DNA of 64,000 nucleotides, taken from Marivivens niveibacter (lineage in GTDB: Bacteria; Pseudomonadota; Alphaproteobacteria; Rhodobacterales; Rhodobacteraceae). Under the pieces are notes generated by a model, which saw only the letters and a program-made list of their open reading frames with translations, was not told where the DNA came from and searched no databases. The DNA lies in NCBI RefSeq assembly GCF_002150005.2, contig NZ_MSPP01000001.1, positions 496,001 to 560,000 of the forward strand, read 5' to 3'. A program made the position numbers and the translations under genes. This document shows, piece after piece, positions 37,650 through 46,570 of this stretch. Position 1 is the first letter of the stretch. Each line of letters begins with the position of its first letter.

Positions 37650-38578
37650 TATGGTAGGATCGTGAGCCAGATCGACGCCGTTACCACCGTTGCGGCTGTC
37701 CCGATCAACACGGCAGATGCAGCGACCCTTTGGGCGTGGCCGTACATCGACGCGAATAGAAACGCATTCACCCCCGGCGCCATCGCGGCGGTGACCACAG
37801 CGGACCGGAAACTGTCGGTCGGCAGGTTAAATGCGCCACCCAGCAAGTAAACGACCACAGGGTGCACGATCAGGGACACGCCGACGATATAGGCGACGGT
37901 CAGCATGTCGCCTTCGGGTTTGTAGCGGTACAACACGCCGCCCAATCCGAACAGAGCGGTCGGCAGCGCCGCGCGGGCCATCAGGTCTACGGCTTCGGTG
38001 AATACGGTTGGTAGGGGCAGGTTGGTCACGTTCACCGCGATACCCGCCAGAATGCCCACAATCAGCGCGTTATGCAGCATCGCGTTGGCGACCTTGCCCG
38101 GAAGTTTCGCCAGCGACCCGCCACGGTTTTTCACGATCTCCATCGCCGTGATCCCTACGGCGTAGCAGAACGGCGAATGGATCGCGATGATGGCATAGTT
38201 CGCGGCCAGTGCGTCGGCCCCATATGCGCGTTCGGTGATCGGCAGACCCAGCAACAGGGAATTCGAAAACAACCCGATAAAGCCGATGGCAATGCAGTCT
38301 TCCCATTCGCGTTTGAACAGGAACCGCGCGCCGATAATCCCAGCGGCGAAACCGGACAGCGCGCCCGTATAAAACGCACCCCATAGCGCAGGGTCAAAGC
38401 TGGCCGCCAGATCAAGTTGCGTCATGGACCGAAACAGCAGCATCGGGATGGCGAAACCTTGGGCAAAGGTCATCAGCGCATCAACGGCGGCTTTGCTGAA
38501 ATATTCGCGCCACGCGGCTGCGTAGCCAAAGGCAATAACGATGAAAACAGGTAAAACGACCTGCAGCAGGGTGGCCAT
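37649..38578 (-). CDS. AEC (auxin efflux carrier) family transporter
   Basis: 309 residues with about ten membrane segments in two halves. VLPVFIVIAFGYAAAWR at the start, FSNSLLLGLPITERAYG and PTALFGLGGVLYRYK in the middle, and the C-terminal MAPGVNAFLFASMYG are typical AEC/mdcF-type blocks. Such carriers move organic acids or related anions; the substrate here is unknown. Its ribosome-binding site AAGGAG lies inside the 3' arm of a 7-pair hairpin (38582-38601), so its translation may be regulated by RNA folding. Confidence 0.9.
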   Translation of the reverse strand: MATLLQVVLPVFIVIAFGYAAAWREYFSKAAVDALMTFAQGFAIPMLLFRSMTQLDLAASFDPALWGAFYTGALSGFAAGIIGARFLFKREWEDCIAIGFIGLFSNSLLLGLPITERAYGADALAANYAIIAIHSPFCYAVGITAMEIVKNRGGSLAKLPGKVANAMLHNALIVGILAGIAVNVTNLPLPTVFTEAVDLMARAALPTALFGLGGVLYRYKPEGDMLTVAYIVGVSLIVHPVVVYLLGGAFNLPTDSFRSAVVTAAMAPGVNAFLFASMYGHAQRVAASAVLIGTAATVVTASIWLTILP

Positions 38579-38581
38579 ATT

Positions 38582-38601
38582 GGGCTCCTTCGGCGGAGCC
38601 C
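38582..38601 (-). promoter_or_regulatory. hairpin that contains the AEC gene ribosome-binding site
   Basis: Read on the minus strand: GGGCTCC, loop GCCGAA, GGAGCCC, then AAT-ATG. The perfect 7-pair stem contains the GGAG of the ribosome-binding site. Without a T tract it is a poor terminator. Confidence 0.5.
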
Positions 38602-38609
38602 GCCGGACA

Positions 38610-39407
38610 TTAAATATTAAACGACAGCTTTAGCCCGTCATAAGCGGGGATAATATGGTCAGGCGTTTCCGCTGCAACCGTTTCATAATCAAGGTCGATA
38701 TGCATGTTGGTCAATACGGCCTGTTTCGGCTGCACGCGGTCGATCCATTCCAGCGTTTGCGCCAGATGCGAATGGGTCGGGTGCGGATCGCGGCGCAAAG
38801 CATCAACAATCCAGCAATCCAGATTGTTCAGGATATCCCACGCATCATCATAGATCGTCGCAACATCAGGCAGGTAGGCCACATCGCCAATCCGGAACCC
38901 CAGCGCGTCGATCGACCCGTGGTTCACGCGGAACGGGGTCAAAACGATGTCACCGCCAGCGCCTGGAACTGTCACATCACCGTCGATGTAATTCAGTTCC
39001 AAAATAGGCGGGTAGGGCGACCCTTTGGGTTGGACAAAGGCATAGCCGAACCGCGACAGCAGGCTTTCGGACGTATCGCCGTCCGCCCAAACCTGAAGCC
39101 GTTGGCGCGTGTTAAACACCACCTGACGCAGGTCATCCAACCCGTGGGTATGGTCGGCGTGGGAATGGGTGAAAACGACGCCGTCCAGTGTTCCTGCGCC
39201 CGCATCAACCAACTGGTCTTTCATATCGGGGGAGGTGTCGATCAACACGCGCGTCACGGCGTCGCCGTCAAAACGTTCGACCAGAATGGAACAGCGACGG
39301 CGGCGGTTTTTCGGGTTGGCTGGATCGCAGTCACCCCAGTTGCCGCCGATACGCGGCACACCGCCCGACGACCCACAGCCCAAGATGGTGATATCCAGCC
39401 GCGCCAT
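38610..39407 (-). CDS. MBL-fold metallo-hydrolase (PhnP-like)
   Basis: 265 residues. The beta-lactamase-fold metal motif is FTHSHADHTHGLDDLR. ILGCGSSGGVPRIGG and GDCDPANPKNRRRRCS with its cysteines are typical of the PhnP branch, whose founding member is a cyclic phosphodiesterase. Later metal ligands are in GFRIGDVAYLPDV and CWIVDALRRDPHPTHSH. Its substrate is unknown. ATG 39407 overlaps the last base of the tatD stop (TGATG), so the two are coupled. Confidence 0.9.
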   Translation of the reverse strand: MARLDITILGCGSSGGVPRIGGNWGDCDPANPKNRRRRCSILVERFDGDAVTRVLIDTSPDMKDQLVDAGAGTLDGVVFTHSHADHTHGLDDLRQVVFNTRQRLQVWADGDTSESLLSRFGYAFVQPKGSPYPPILELNYIDGDVTVPGAGGDIVLTPFRVNHGSIDALGFRIGDVAYLPDVATIYDDAWDILNNLDCWIVDALRRDPHPTHSHLAQTLEWIDRVQPKQAVLTNMHIDLDYETVAAETPDHIIPAYDGLKLSFNI

Positions 39408-40192
39408 CACAGATGCGCCTTTGTGAACAGTCGGTCAAAGTTCGCGGTCGTGGCGGCGGCGAAATCATCATAGGTCATGCCGAACACATCCGCGCCAACT
39501 TGGGCCGTGTGGATGGTATAGCCAGGTTCGTTGCGTTTGCCGCGAAACGGTTTCGGGGCAAGGTACGGGCTGTCCGTTTCGACCAGAATGCGGTCAAGCG
39601 GGGCGGCTGCGAAAATATCGCGGACCTCTTGGGATTTGGGGAAGGTCGCGATGCCCGACATCGACAGATAAAACCCCATGTCCAGCGCAGCGCGGGCCAG
39701 TTCAGGCCCCGACGAATAGCAATGCATGACGCAGGTGTAGGCGCCGTTGTCCATACCTTCGCGCAGGATTTGGGCCATGTCGTCATCCGCGTTGCGGCTG
39801 TGAATGATTAGCGGAAGGCCTGTTTCGCGGGCGGCATCAATATGGATGCGCAGCGATTGTTTTTGGATGTCGGCGCTGTCGGGCGTGTAGTGGTAATCCA
39901 GACCCGTTTCGCCGATGCCCACCATTTTGGGGTGTTTGGCGTAGTCCGCCAATTGATCAACGCTGACCAAAGGTTGATCTGCGGCGCTCATTGGGTGGAT
40001 GCCGACCGCGTAGAAAACGGGGTCAAAGGTTTCGGCGATTTCGCGGACCTTTGGTTCGTTGTGCAGCTTTGTGCAGATGGTCACCATGCGTTCGACGCCC
40101 GCATCGACGGCGCGCTGGATCACCTCGGCGCGTTCTTCGTCAAAGTCGGGAAAGTCTAGGTGACAATGGCTATCTACGATGGCTGCGGTCAT
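39407..40192 (-). CDS. TatD family metal-dependent DNase
   Basis: 261 residues. IVDSHCHLDFPDFDEER is the N-terminal metal site; GIGETGLDYHY carries the bridging Glu; PLIIHSRNADDD and VMHCYSSGPELA the further His ligands; and ILVETDSPYLAPKPFRGKRNEP is the family signature. It degrades DNA from the 3' end in the cytoplasm during repair or turnover. The tmk-holB-tatD-MBL order is common in alphaproteobacteria. Confidence 0.95.
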   Translation of the reverse strand: MTAAIVDSHCHLDFPDFDEERAEVIQRAVDAGVERMVTICTKLHNEPKVREIAETFDPVFYAVGIHPMSAADQPLVSVDQLADYAKHPKMVGIGETGLDYHYTPDSADIQKQSLRIHIDAARETGLPLIIHSRNADDDMAQILREGMDNGAYTCVMHCYSSGPELARAALDMGFYLSMSGIATFPKSQEVRDIFAAAPLDRILVETDSPYLAPKPFRGKRNEPGYTIHTAQVGADVFGMTYDDFAAATTANFDRLFTKAHL

Positions 40193-40199
40193 GGGTGCC

Positions 40200-41330
40200 T
40201 CAGGTTGCGGCGGTGCTGCGCGCCGTTTCTTCGATCTTGAAAATCATATCTAGGATCAATGCAGCAGGGTCAAGGTTCACCGCCCGTCCGCGACGCACCT
40301 TGAGGCTCAGCTGCTGTTGCAGGTCGGCCCATTTGCGGGCGGCCTGATCGTGGGGGGCTAGGCGAGCCAGCAGGCGGGCTTCGCCGTTTGCGCCTTGGGA
40401 ATGGGGTTCGCCCAGCAGGCCCGCGCGGGCGGTGCGGGCAAGGAACAGGTCAATCAGGTCCAGCGCCATTTCAAACCGCACTTCGGCAGTTTTGCCGGTG
40501 CAGCTTTCGGCCAGTTTTAATGCTGCACTGCGGTCTACGGTTGGCAGGCGGTCGAACAGGTGAACCAATTCGCGATACAGCTGCAGCCCATCGTGGTTGA
40601 TCAAACGGATCGCTTCGCCGACCGATCCGCCTGATAATGTGGCAAGGCTTTCGGTTTCGTCCACGTGAATGTCCGCTTGGGCCAATGCGTCGTTCATATC
40701 GTCCGCGTTTAACGTGGTGCAGCGCAATTCGCGGCAACGGGACCGGATGGTCGGCAGTAATTTTGACGGCTGGTGCGATAGCAACAGGATCGTGGTGCGC
40801 GCGGGCGGCTCTTCTAGTTCTTTCAGGATCGAGTTTGCGGCGGTGACGTTCATTTCATCAGCTGCGTCCACGATCACCACGCGGCGTCCGCCATCGGTTG
40901 ATGACATGTGAAAGAATTTCTTTAGGTCGCGAACAGGATCGGCTGTGATTTCGGTTTTCAGCTTGCCCGTCTTTTCGTCGACGGGGCGGCGCACGATGGT
41001 CAGGCGCGGGTGGCTGCCCGCGCGGATCAGGCGCAGATCGGGGTGTTCTTCGCCAATGTCCAAAGTCGTCGGCAGGGGCGGGGCGTCGCCAAATAGGCCC
41101 GCATTTCCGTCAGGGTTTTCCGCCAACAAAAAGGCCGCGATTTTATAGGCTAGGGTTGCTTTGCCGATCCCTTTGGGCCCTGTGATCATCCAACCCGAAT
41201 GCAGACGTCCCGAATTATAGGCCTCTAGAAACGCTTCTTCGGCGCGGGATTGCCCGATCAACCGCGCGGTTTCACGCGGATGCGGTGCGCCTTCGATCCG
41301 ATCCGGTTCTGGCAGAGCGTCGTCGCTCAT
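40200..41330 (-). CDS. holB: DNA polymerase III subunit delta-prime
   Basis: 376 residues. An AAA+ clamp-loader subunit: TARLIGQSRAEEAFLEAY, a Walker-like loop ITGPKGIGKATLAYKIA, HMSSTDGGRRVVIVDAADEMNVTAANSILKELEEPP (Walker B and sensor region) and LLSHQPSKLLPTIRSRCRELRC with the SRC motif. It acts in loading the sliding clamp. It is longer than many HolB proteins and keeps an unusually complete P-loop. It overlaps tmk by 4 bases. Confidence 0.94.
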   Translation of the reverse strand: MSDDALPEPDRIEGAPHPRETARLIGQSRAEEAFLEAYNSGRLHSGWMITGPKGIGKATLAYKIAAFLLAENPDGNAGLFGDAPPLPTTLDIGEEHPDLRLIRAGSHPRLTIVRRPVDEKTGKLKTEITADPVRDLKKFFHMSSTDGGRRVVIVDAADEMNVTAANSILKELEEPPARTTILLLSHQPSKLLPTIRSRCRELRCTTLNADDMNDALAQADIHVDETESLATLSGGSVGEAIRLINHDGLQLYRELVHLFDRLPTVDRSAALKLAESCTGKTAEVRFEMALDLIDLFLARTARAGLLGEPHSQGANGEARLLARLAPHDQAARKWADLQQQLSLKVRRGRAVNLDPAALILDMIFKIEETARSTAAT

Positions 41331-41944
41331 GCGCGGTCCTCGAATATCGCTAGGATTTCGGCGCTGACCTGTTCGGGCGTGCGGTTGCCATCTACGATGA
41401 TGCAGCGGTCTTTGGCGCTATGCGCGATGGATAGAAACCCGTGACGCACGGTTTCCTGAAACGCCAGACCCATGTTTTCAAACCGCTCTTCTGCACCGAC
41501 ACGGGCAAGGCCACGATTCAGCGCGATTTCTGGGTCCATATCAATGATAAAGGTCAGGTCAGGTTCGTGTCCGATCATCAGCTCGTGCAACTTGTCGACC
41601 ACCGATCGTAGGTCGCCTCGGGTCGCACCTTGATAAACACGGGTGCTATCCGCGAAACGGTCGCAGACCACGATCTGACCGGCCTCGATGGCCGGAAGGA
41701 TCGTTTTTTCCAGATGGTCGCGGCGGGCCGCGGTGAATAGCAGGATTTCGGTTTCTGCTGACCAACGATCCGCATCGCCATTCAGGATCAGGGCGCGGAT
41801 TTCTTCGGCGCCAGTGCTGCCGCCCGGTTCGCGGGTATGGATTACGTCGTGCCCTTTGGCGCGAAGGCGTTCCACCAACATGCGCGCTTGGGTCGATTTT
41901 CCGGACCCGTCGATCCCTTCGAATGTGATCAATTGTCCGGTCAT
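41327..41944 (-). CDS. tmk: Thymidylate kinase
   Basis: 205 residues. LITFEGIDGSGKSTQARMLVERL is the P loop, HTREPGGSTGAEEIR the DR-x-like/TMP-binding block, and VVCDRFADSTRVYQGATRGD the LID region with the catalytic Arg. It phosphorylates dTMP to dTDP. The stop overlaps holB's start by 4 bases, and dacA lies 10 bases upstream, so SPOR lipoprotein-dacA-tmk-holB-tatD-MBL form one operon. Confidence 0.96.
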   Translation of the reverse strand: MTGQLITFEGIDGSGKSTQARMLVERLRAKGHDVIHTREPGGSTGAEEIRALILNGDADRWSAETEILLFTAARRDHLEKTILPAIEAGQIVVCDRFADSTRVYQGATRGDLRSVVDKLHELMIGHEPDLTFIIDMDPEIALNRGLARVGAEERFENMGLAFQETVRHGFLSIAHSAKDRCIIVDGNRTPEQVSAEILAIFEDRA

Positions 41945-41953
41945 AATCAGGCC

Positions 41954-43138
41954 TTAGGAATTGTCGGCAGAAGCTTCGGTTGGTTCTTGCACGATTTTAT
42001 CCAAAAGAACCAGAGCAGCCGTTTTGACACGGGTCGTAAACCCACCGCGAGCGACATCGGACTCGGCGATCAAAGGAAAACGACGTTCGGGTAGGTTATC
42101 GAGTTTGATCACCAGTTCGCCAACTTCTTGGCCTGCTACAATTGGCGCTTCTAGAGGAGCGCTGAATTCCACATCACCTGCGACTTCGCCTTGGTTCAGA
42201 ATCGGGATCAACATGGAAACATCTTCTGCGACGGTCAGGCCGACTGTTTCGGATTGGCCCATCCAAACATCTGCTTCGGCAACGCGCGTACCGGCTGCGA
42301 TCACGTCCTTTTGTGCGAATTGCCGAAAGGCCCAGTTCAGGATGCGTTCGGATTCTTCGGCGCGTGATGCTGCGCTTTCCAGACCCGTGATGACAAAAAT
42401 TACGCGGCGGTCACCTTGTTTAGCTGAACCAACCAATCCATATCCCGCCTCTTGGGTATGGCCGGTTTTCAATCCGTCCGCACCTAGGCCCAGACCCAAG
42501 ATCGGGTTGCGGTTCTGGCTGTTCGACGGAACGCGCCCGTCGAAAGCAAAGCTTTCTTCGGAAAAGATTGGGTAGAAGGTCGGGAAATCGCGGATGATCG
42601 CATTGGCAAGGATGCCCAAATCTTCGACCGACATACGCTGTAAAGGATGTGGCCAGCCGTTAGAGTTTGCAAAAGTCGAATTGACCATACCCATCTGCTG
42701 GGCACGGGTCGTCATCATTTGGGCAAAACCTGCCTCGGTTCCGTCTGGCGATAGGTTTTCCGCCAATACCGCGCTGGCATCGTTCCCTGATAGAACGATC
42801 ACGCCGCGGATCAGGTCCTCGACGCTGACGCGTTCGCCAGCCCGAAGAAACATGGACGAGCCTTGGTAATCCATTGCGTGCTGAGACACGAGCAGTTCGT
42901 CGTCGATGCTCAAACGTCCGTCTGCGATAGCCTCGAATGCCATGTAAATGGTCATGAGCTTCGACATCGACGCAGGAGGCAGCGCGGTTTGCGCGTTTTT
43001 CGACAGCAGGACGGTGCCGGTCGATACGTCATAGACATAAGCGGCACGCGCCGGCGTTTCGAACGTTTGTGCATGGGCGGATGCTGCAAATACGCCAAAG
43101 GTCAGCGCGGTCAGCAGTCGGGAAAGAATGCGGAACAT
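41954..43138 (-). CDS. dacA: D-alanyl-D-alanine carboxypeptidase (PBP5/6 type)
   Basis: 394 residues with signal peptide (about 1-23, cleavage after AHA). The transpeptidase-fold motifs are PPASMSKLMTIY (SxxK), SGNDAS (SxN) and LKTGHTQEAG (KTG). A C-terminal PBP5_C beta domain follows (about 280-370), ending in a possible amphipathic membrane anchor (TAALVLLDKIVQ). It trims the terminal D-Ala of peptidoglycan pentapeptides in the periplasm. It follows the SPOR lipoprotein gene by 9 bases. Confidence 0.95.
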   Translation of the reverse strand: MFRILSRLLTALTFGVFAASAHAQTFETPARAAYVYDVSTGTVLLSKNAQTALPPASMSKLMTIYMAFEAIADGRLSIDDELLVSQHAMDYQGSSMFLRAGERVSVEDLIRGVIVLSGNDASAVLAENLSPDGTEAGFAQMMTTRAQQMGMVNSTFANSNGWPHPLQRMSVEDLGILANAIIRDFPTFYPIFSEESFAFDGRVPSNSQNRNPILGLGLGADGLKTGHTQEAGYGLVGSAKQGDRRVIFVITGLESAASRAEESERILNWAFRQFAQKDVIAAGTRVAEADVWMGQSETVGLTVAEDVSMLIPILNQGEVAGDVEFSAPLEAPIVAGQEVGELVIKLDNLPERRFPLIAESDVARGGFTTRVKTAALVLLDKIVQEPTEASADNS

Positions 43139-43147
43139 AGGGACCTC

Positions 43148-43993
43148 TTAGTTCGTGACGGGGTAGGCGTCTTCGAAACCCAACCCTTTGATACGGTTTA
43201 GCAATGCGCTGCGTTCGTCGCTGGTTTGCGAAGGGCCAACAACCACGCGCCAGAACGCGCGCCCTGATGTTTCACCCGTCAGTACAGATGGCGTAATGCC
43301 GTTCGATGACAGCAATTGCGCGGTCCGATCTGCATTTTCTTTAATCGAAAAGATACCGATTTGAATGAAGGGTTTGGTCAAGCTGCTGCTGACGGGGGCA
43401 GGGGGCGTTGATGCTTGCTCTGCTTCGGCGTTTGCAATTGCAGCTTCGGCATTCGCGATCGGGTCAAGCGACATGGTTTCGACGGCAGGGGCTTCTAACG
43501 CTTCGGCTTCGTCGAAGTTTGCAATGGGCGCAGGGGCTTCGATAGGTGCTTCTTCGCGGCGCAGTGCGGTCACTTGCAAAGGCGTCGGTGCACCAGCCAG
43601 CAAATCAAGCGCAAGCGCTGCGTCCGATGACACCTGCAACGCTGGTCCCGGTTGCGCACGTTCGCGCCGGAACAATGCGCCGATCACAAATTTGCCGTTT
43701 GATTGGTTTCGAATGATGACCCGTTCAGGTTCGGCAACATCTGGGTGGGCAACCCAAACACCGCCCAGCGATGGGCGACCGTCCCACAGGCCTGATTCAG
43801 TCACCTGAAATACTTCTGGCGCTTCGACATCGCGTTCAACCAGTTGAACACTTTGGCCGCTGTCGTCTAGTTGCGCTTCTGCGCCGCCGAATTGCGGCAT
43901 CTGAAACGCTCCGGTTTCATCGCATCCTGCTAACGCCACCATGACGACCGCACCAATCACGCTGCTGCGTAACATGCCTTGAATGCCTGCCAT
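43148..43993 (-). CDS. SPOR-domain lipoprotein
   Basis: 281 residues. The N terminus VVMVALAGCDE contains a lipobox (LAGC), so the protein should be lipid-anchored after processing at Cys. A middle region with an Ala/Glu/Pro-rich linker follows, then a SPOR domain (about 205-280: FIQIGIFSIKENADRTAQLL, GRAFWRVVVGPS, ALLNRIKGLGFEDAYPV), which binds denuded glycan strands at division sites. As the first gene before dacA it fits a role in septal peptidoglycan maturation. An alternative ATG lies 18 bases further in (43975). Confidence 0.9.
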   Translation of the reverse strand: MAGIQGMLRSSVIGAVVMVALAGCDETGAFQMPQFGGAEAQLDDSGQSVQLVERDVEAPEVFQVTESGLWDGRPSLGGVWVAHPDVAEPERVIIRNQSNGKFVIGALFRRERAQPGPALQVSSDAALALDLLAGAPTPLQVTALRREEAPIEAPAPIANFDEAEALEAPAVETMSLDPIANAEAAIANAEAEQASTPPAPVSSSLTKPFIQIGIFSIKENADRTAQLLSSNGITPSVLTGETSGRAFWRVVVGPSQTSDERSALLNRIKGLGFEDAYPVTN

Positions 43994-44172
43994 TGCCTAT
44001 GCCCCTTTATTGAAACGATTTTCCGTTTGCCTGTACGTCGAAAATCGAGCCTGTTTTGTTTGTCTGTGACACTTTAGCCGTGAGAATACCGTTTTTGAAG
44101 CCTCCGCGGATAAGCATCGGCGGTTTTCCTCTTTTAGAATCGGAGCGGGGTATTTATGCACACCGAACGGTC

Positions 44173-44262
44173 GGAGGAGTGGCAGAGTGGTTTAATGCAC
44201 CGGTCTTGAAAACCGACGTACGTGGAAGCGTACCGTGGGTTCGAATCCCACCTCCTCCGCCA
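44173..44262 (+). tRNA. tRNA-Ser (anticodon TGA)
   Basis: A 90-base class II tRNA with encoded CCA. The acceptor GGAGGAG pairs with CTCCTCC, the D arm is TGGCAGAGTGGTTTAATGCA, the anticodon TGA is at 44207-44209, the long variable arm is TACGTGGAAGCGTA, and the T arm is GGGTTCGAATCCC. An integrase gene starts 140 bases downstream, so the 3' end is the probable attachment site of the adjacent element. Confidence 0.95.
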
Positions 44263-44402
44263 TTTCCAAAGTCGCAAATTTGGTGTTTGCCCTTGTAAAT
44301 AAGGGATTTTCGCTCTTGTTTGTGCGTTCGGGAAAATCGCCGCCGTTGTTTTGCTATACATTTTGCTATACATATCGCTGACACCAATGGGCTGGGGGCG
44401 GT

Positions 44403-45722
44403 ATGAAAGGTTTGAAGAAACGCCGATCGACGTGGCATTTAGTGCGCCGCGTTCCGACCGATTTTCATGATGTTGAACCGCGCCGTTTACTTACGCTTAG
44501 TCTTAGGACCGATTCCAAAAAGCTTGCCGCCGAAAAGGCCACGCAGGTGTGGGACAATTTGTTAGAGGGCTGGCAGGCTCTGAAAGATGGCCGTTCTGAC
44601 GATGCCGATGTTCGGTTTAAGGCCGCCCAACGTATTTGTGCAAACAAAGGTTTTCAATATCTGCCCGTGGCCGAGGTCGCCGACCTGCCACTGGTCGATC
44701 TGCTTAAACGGGTAGAGGCCGCCATTCAGTCGAACGGTCATGTCGATGCTGATGTGGCAGCGGCAACGCTGGGAACGGTATCAGAGCCACAGTTATTACT
44801 TTCACAGCTGGTAGATCACGTTGAAGGCCTGTCCGCGCATGAAAATCGGTTCAAAAATGATGCTCAGTTAAAGGCATGGCGTAATCCACGCAAACGCGCG
44901 GTTAAAAACCTAACGGCAGCGATTGGAGGTGACAAACCTGTAGCGCAATTGACGCGCGCTGACGTGCTGTTGCACCGTCGGTATTGGCAGGAACGCATCA
45001 AACAGCGCGGGTTGGATATCGAAACGGCCAACAAAGATTTTACGAACATGTCCGGGATGCTGTCACGCTATTATGACGATTTGGGGGTCGAGGATCCACC
45101 GCGTATCTACAACGGCGTTAATCTGACTGATCGACACAAAAAAAACACGCGCAAGGACGAAGTGCCTGTAGCATTTATTTTGGAAAAATGGTTTGCAAAT
45201 GGCGCGCTGGATTGCTTGAATACCGAAGCGCGCGACATTCTGTTAATCAGCATTGAAACAGGTTGTCGCCAAAGCGAAATCTACAACCTGCCAGCGTCCG
45301 CGTTTCAGTTAGATGCGCCCATCCCCCACATCGTCATCAAAAACGAAGAGGGCGTGCGCGAGATCAAGAACAAGCATTCCGCGAGATTGGTGCCGTTGTT
45401 TGGCGTGGCGCTCGCGGCGGCCAAACGAAACCCGAATGGGTTTCCGCGCTATCACGGCAAAACGAGCTACAGCAATGGGGTTCATAAAACGCTGCGCAAA
45501 AATGGATTGTTGCCCCGCGGTATTACAGTGGGCGGTTTGCGGCATACGTTCGAAAGCCGATTGAAAGGCGTCGAAGTGCAGTCGGATGACCGTGGTGAGC
45601 TGATGGGCCACTCTGTTGCCAATATCCGTGGTCGCGAATGGTATGGGGATGAAATGCATTTAGAACAGCGCGCCGCGATCATGCAGGCTATTGCATTTCC
45701 GGTTCCAGACTATCTGAAGTGA
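44403..45722 (+). CDS. Tyrosine-type site-specific integrase (DUF6538-type N terminus)
   Basis: 439 residues. The N terminus (RRSTWHLVRRVPTDFHDVEP...LSLRTDSKKLAAEKA) matches the DUF6538 arm-binding type. A SAM-like core domain follows (about 150-230), then the catalytic domain: ETGCRQSEI with the first Arg, IKNKHSARLVPL with the Lys, GGLRHTFESRL with the second Arg and following His, GHSVANIRGREWYGD with the final His and the Tyr nucleophile. The residue three before the second Arg, usually His, is Gly. It would recombine the element at the tRNA-Ser 3' end. The start, close to the tRNA, is typical for such elements. Confidence 0.9.
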   Translation: MKGLKKRRSTWHLVRRVPTDFHDVEPRRLLTLSLRTDSKKLAAEKATQVWDNLLEGWQALKDGRSDDADVRFKAAQRICANKGFQYLPVAEVADLPLVDLLKRVEAAIQSNGHVDADVAAATLGTVSEPQLLLSQLVDHVEGLSAHENRFKNDAQLKAWRNPRKRAVKNLTAAIGGDKPVAQLTRADVLLHRRYWQERIKQRGLDIETANKDFTNMSGMLSRYYDDLGVEDPPRIYNGVNLTDRHKKNTRKDEVPVAFILEKWFANGALDCLNTEARDILLISIETGCRQSEIYNLPASAFQLDAPIPHIVIKNEEGVREIKNKHSARLVPLFGVALAAAKRNPNGFPRYHGKTSYSNGVHKTLRKNGLLPRGITVGGLRHTFESRLKGVEVQSDDRGELMGHSVANIRGREWYGDEMHLEQRAAIMQAIAFPVPDYLK

Positions 45723-45912
45723 TTGCCGGTCGGTTTGCATCAACGATACGCCGCGCTTGCGCAAGCAGGTCGCGCTTTGCATGCATGGCAGAGAGTTCGT
45801 TGTTTAGTCTTTCGAAAATCGGCAGATAGGCTTCGTTTTCCAACGCCAGCTCTGCGATAGTGACCAATGCGCGTTCTAACTGCGCTGTGGTGATTTCCCC
45901 TGCTGTCACCAT
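45688..45912 (-). CDS. Small helical protein convergent with the integrase gene
   Basis: 74 residues from ATG 45912, preceded by a G-rich stretch (GGGGGT, 9 bases up). The sequence is mostly amphipathic helix (TTAQLERALVTIAELALENE, LPIFERLNNELSAMHAKRDLL). Its 3' end overlaps the integrase 3' end by 35 bases on the opposite strand. The frame is open further upstream to 46071, but that part looks non-coding. It could be a small DNA-binding or excision-type factor; no family is recognised. Confidence 0.5.
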   Translation of the reverse strand: MVTAGEITTAQLERALVTIAELALENEAYLPIFERLNNELSAMHAKRDLLAQARRIVDANRPAITSDSLEPEMQ

Positions 45913-46390
45913 CCCGAATAGACCCCCTGCGAATAGGGGGCTGCATCGAAATACAGCTTCTTGGGGGGATTGATCATTATGGCCTTTGTCGCGTTTTTTT
46001 CCGAAACTGATCAGATAGAGGAGTTTTGATTTGCGAATGCAAGACAATTCCCCAACTTTTCTGGTTTCCACGTTTCTTTTTCGAAATCAGTGTCGATCGG
46101 GGTGGTGAAAGTGCAAAACACTATCTCTGGCAAAAAATGTCGGCGATTGAGTTGAAATAGAAATCGCGAGCCATTATTATTCGATTATGCAAAGACAGGC
46201 CCTCATATCCGCGTAACGCACACTCCGTTCGTTTTTCGCGATATATGAAGGTATTCCATGACTGTTTTTCGTGTTCAGCGCCTTTTGGCGCCCATCCGAT
46301 ATTCTGCAAGACTGCTAAAATCTGCGACTGACCTGTACGAGGTCGGCAGCAGCTGTTTTGAAATCACCACAGCGTTCTGGGGGTGGTTCA
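45913..46390. other. non-coding stretch inside the element
   Basis: About 480 bases with stop codons in all likely frames and AT-richer stretches around 46090-46160. It may hold promoters for the rightward genes and arm-type integrase sites. I found no clear repeat or tRNA. Confidence 0.4.
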
Positions 46391-46570
46391 ATGACCTATT
46401 ATGAACCGCAGGACTTTATGGCAGGGTCAGGCGGCGACGATGATTTACTGGTAGATTCTGTGGGGATGGCGATGTGGCGCATGGCCGGTCACCTTGTCCA
46501 GATGGCGGAACCTGTGTCGCGCATTGGTATGAACCGATCGGATCAGCCGAGGAGTTGGTCCGTGCATTAA
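46391..46570 (+). CDS. Small uncharacterised protein of the element (59 aa)
   Basis: ATG 46391 follows GGGGGTGG by about 5 bases and encodes MTYYEPQDFMAGSGGDDD and onward. The peptide is acidic at first, then Met-rich (VGMAMWRMAGHLVQMAEP). Its end overlaps a second open frame (46474-46755) that looks more protein-like, so one gene split by a frameshift is possible. Confidence 0.35.
   Translation: MTYYEPQDFMAGSGGDDDLLVDSVGMAMWRMAGHLVQMAEPVSRIGMNRSDQPRSWSVH

Noticed and set aside
46121-46309. 62-codon minus-strand frame in the element
   Set aside because: No ribosome-binding site, odd composition, and it lies in a stretch without coding bias.
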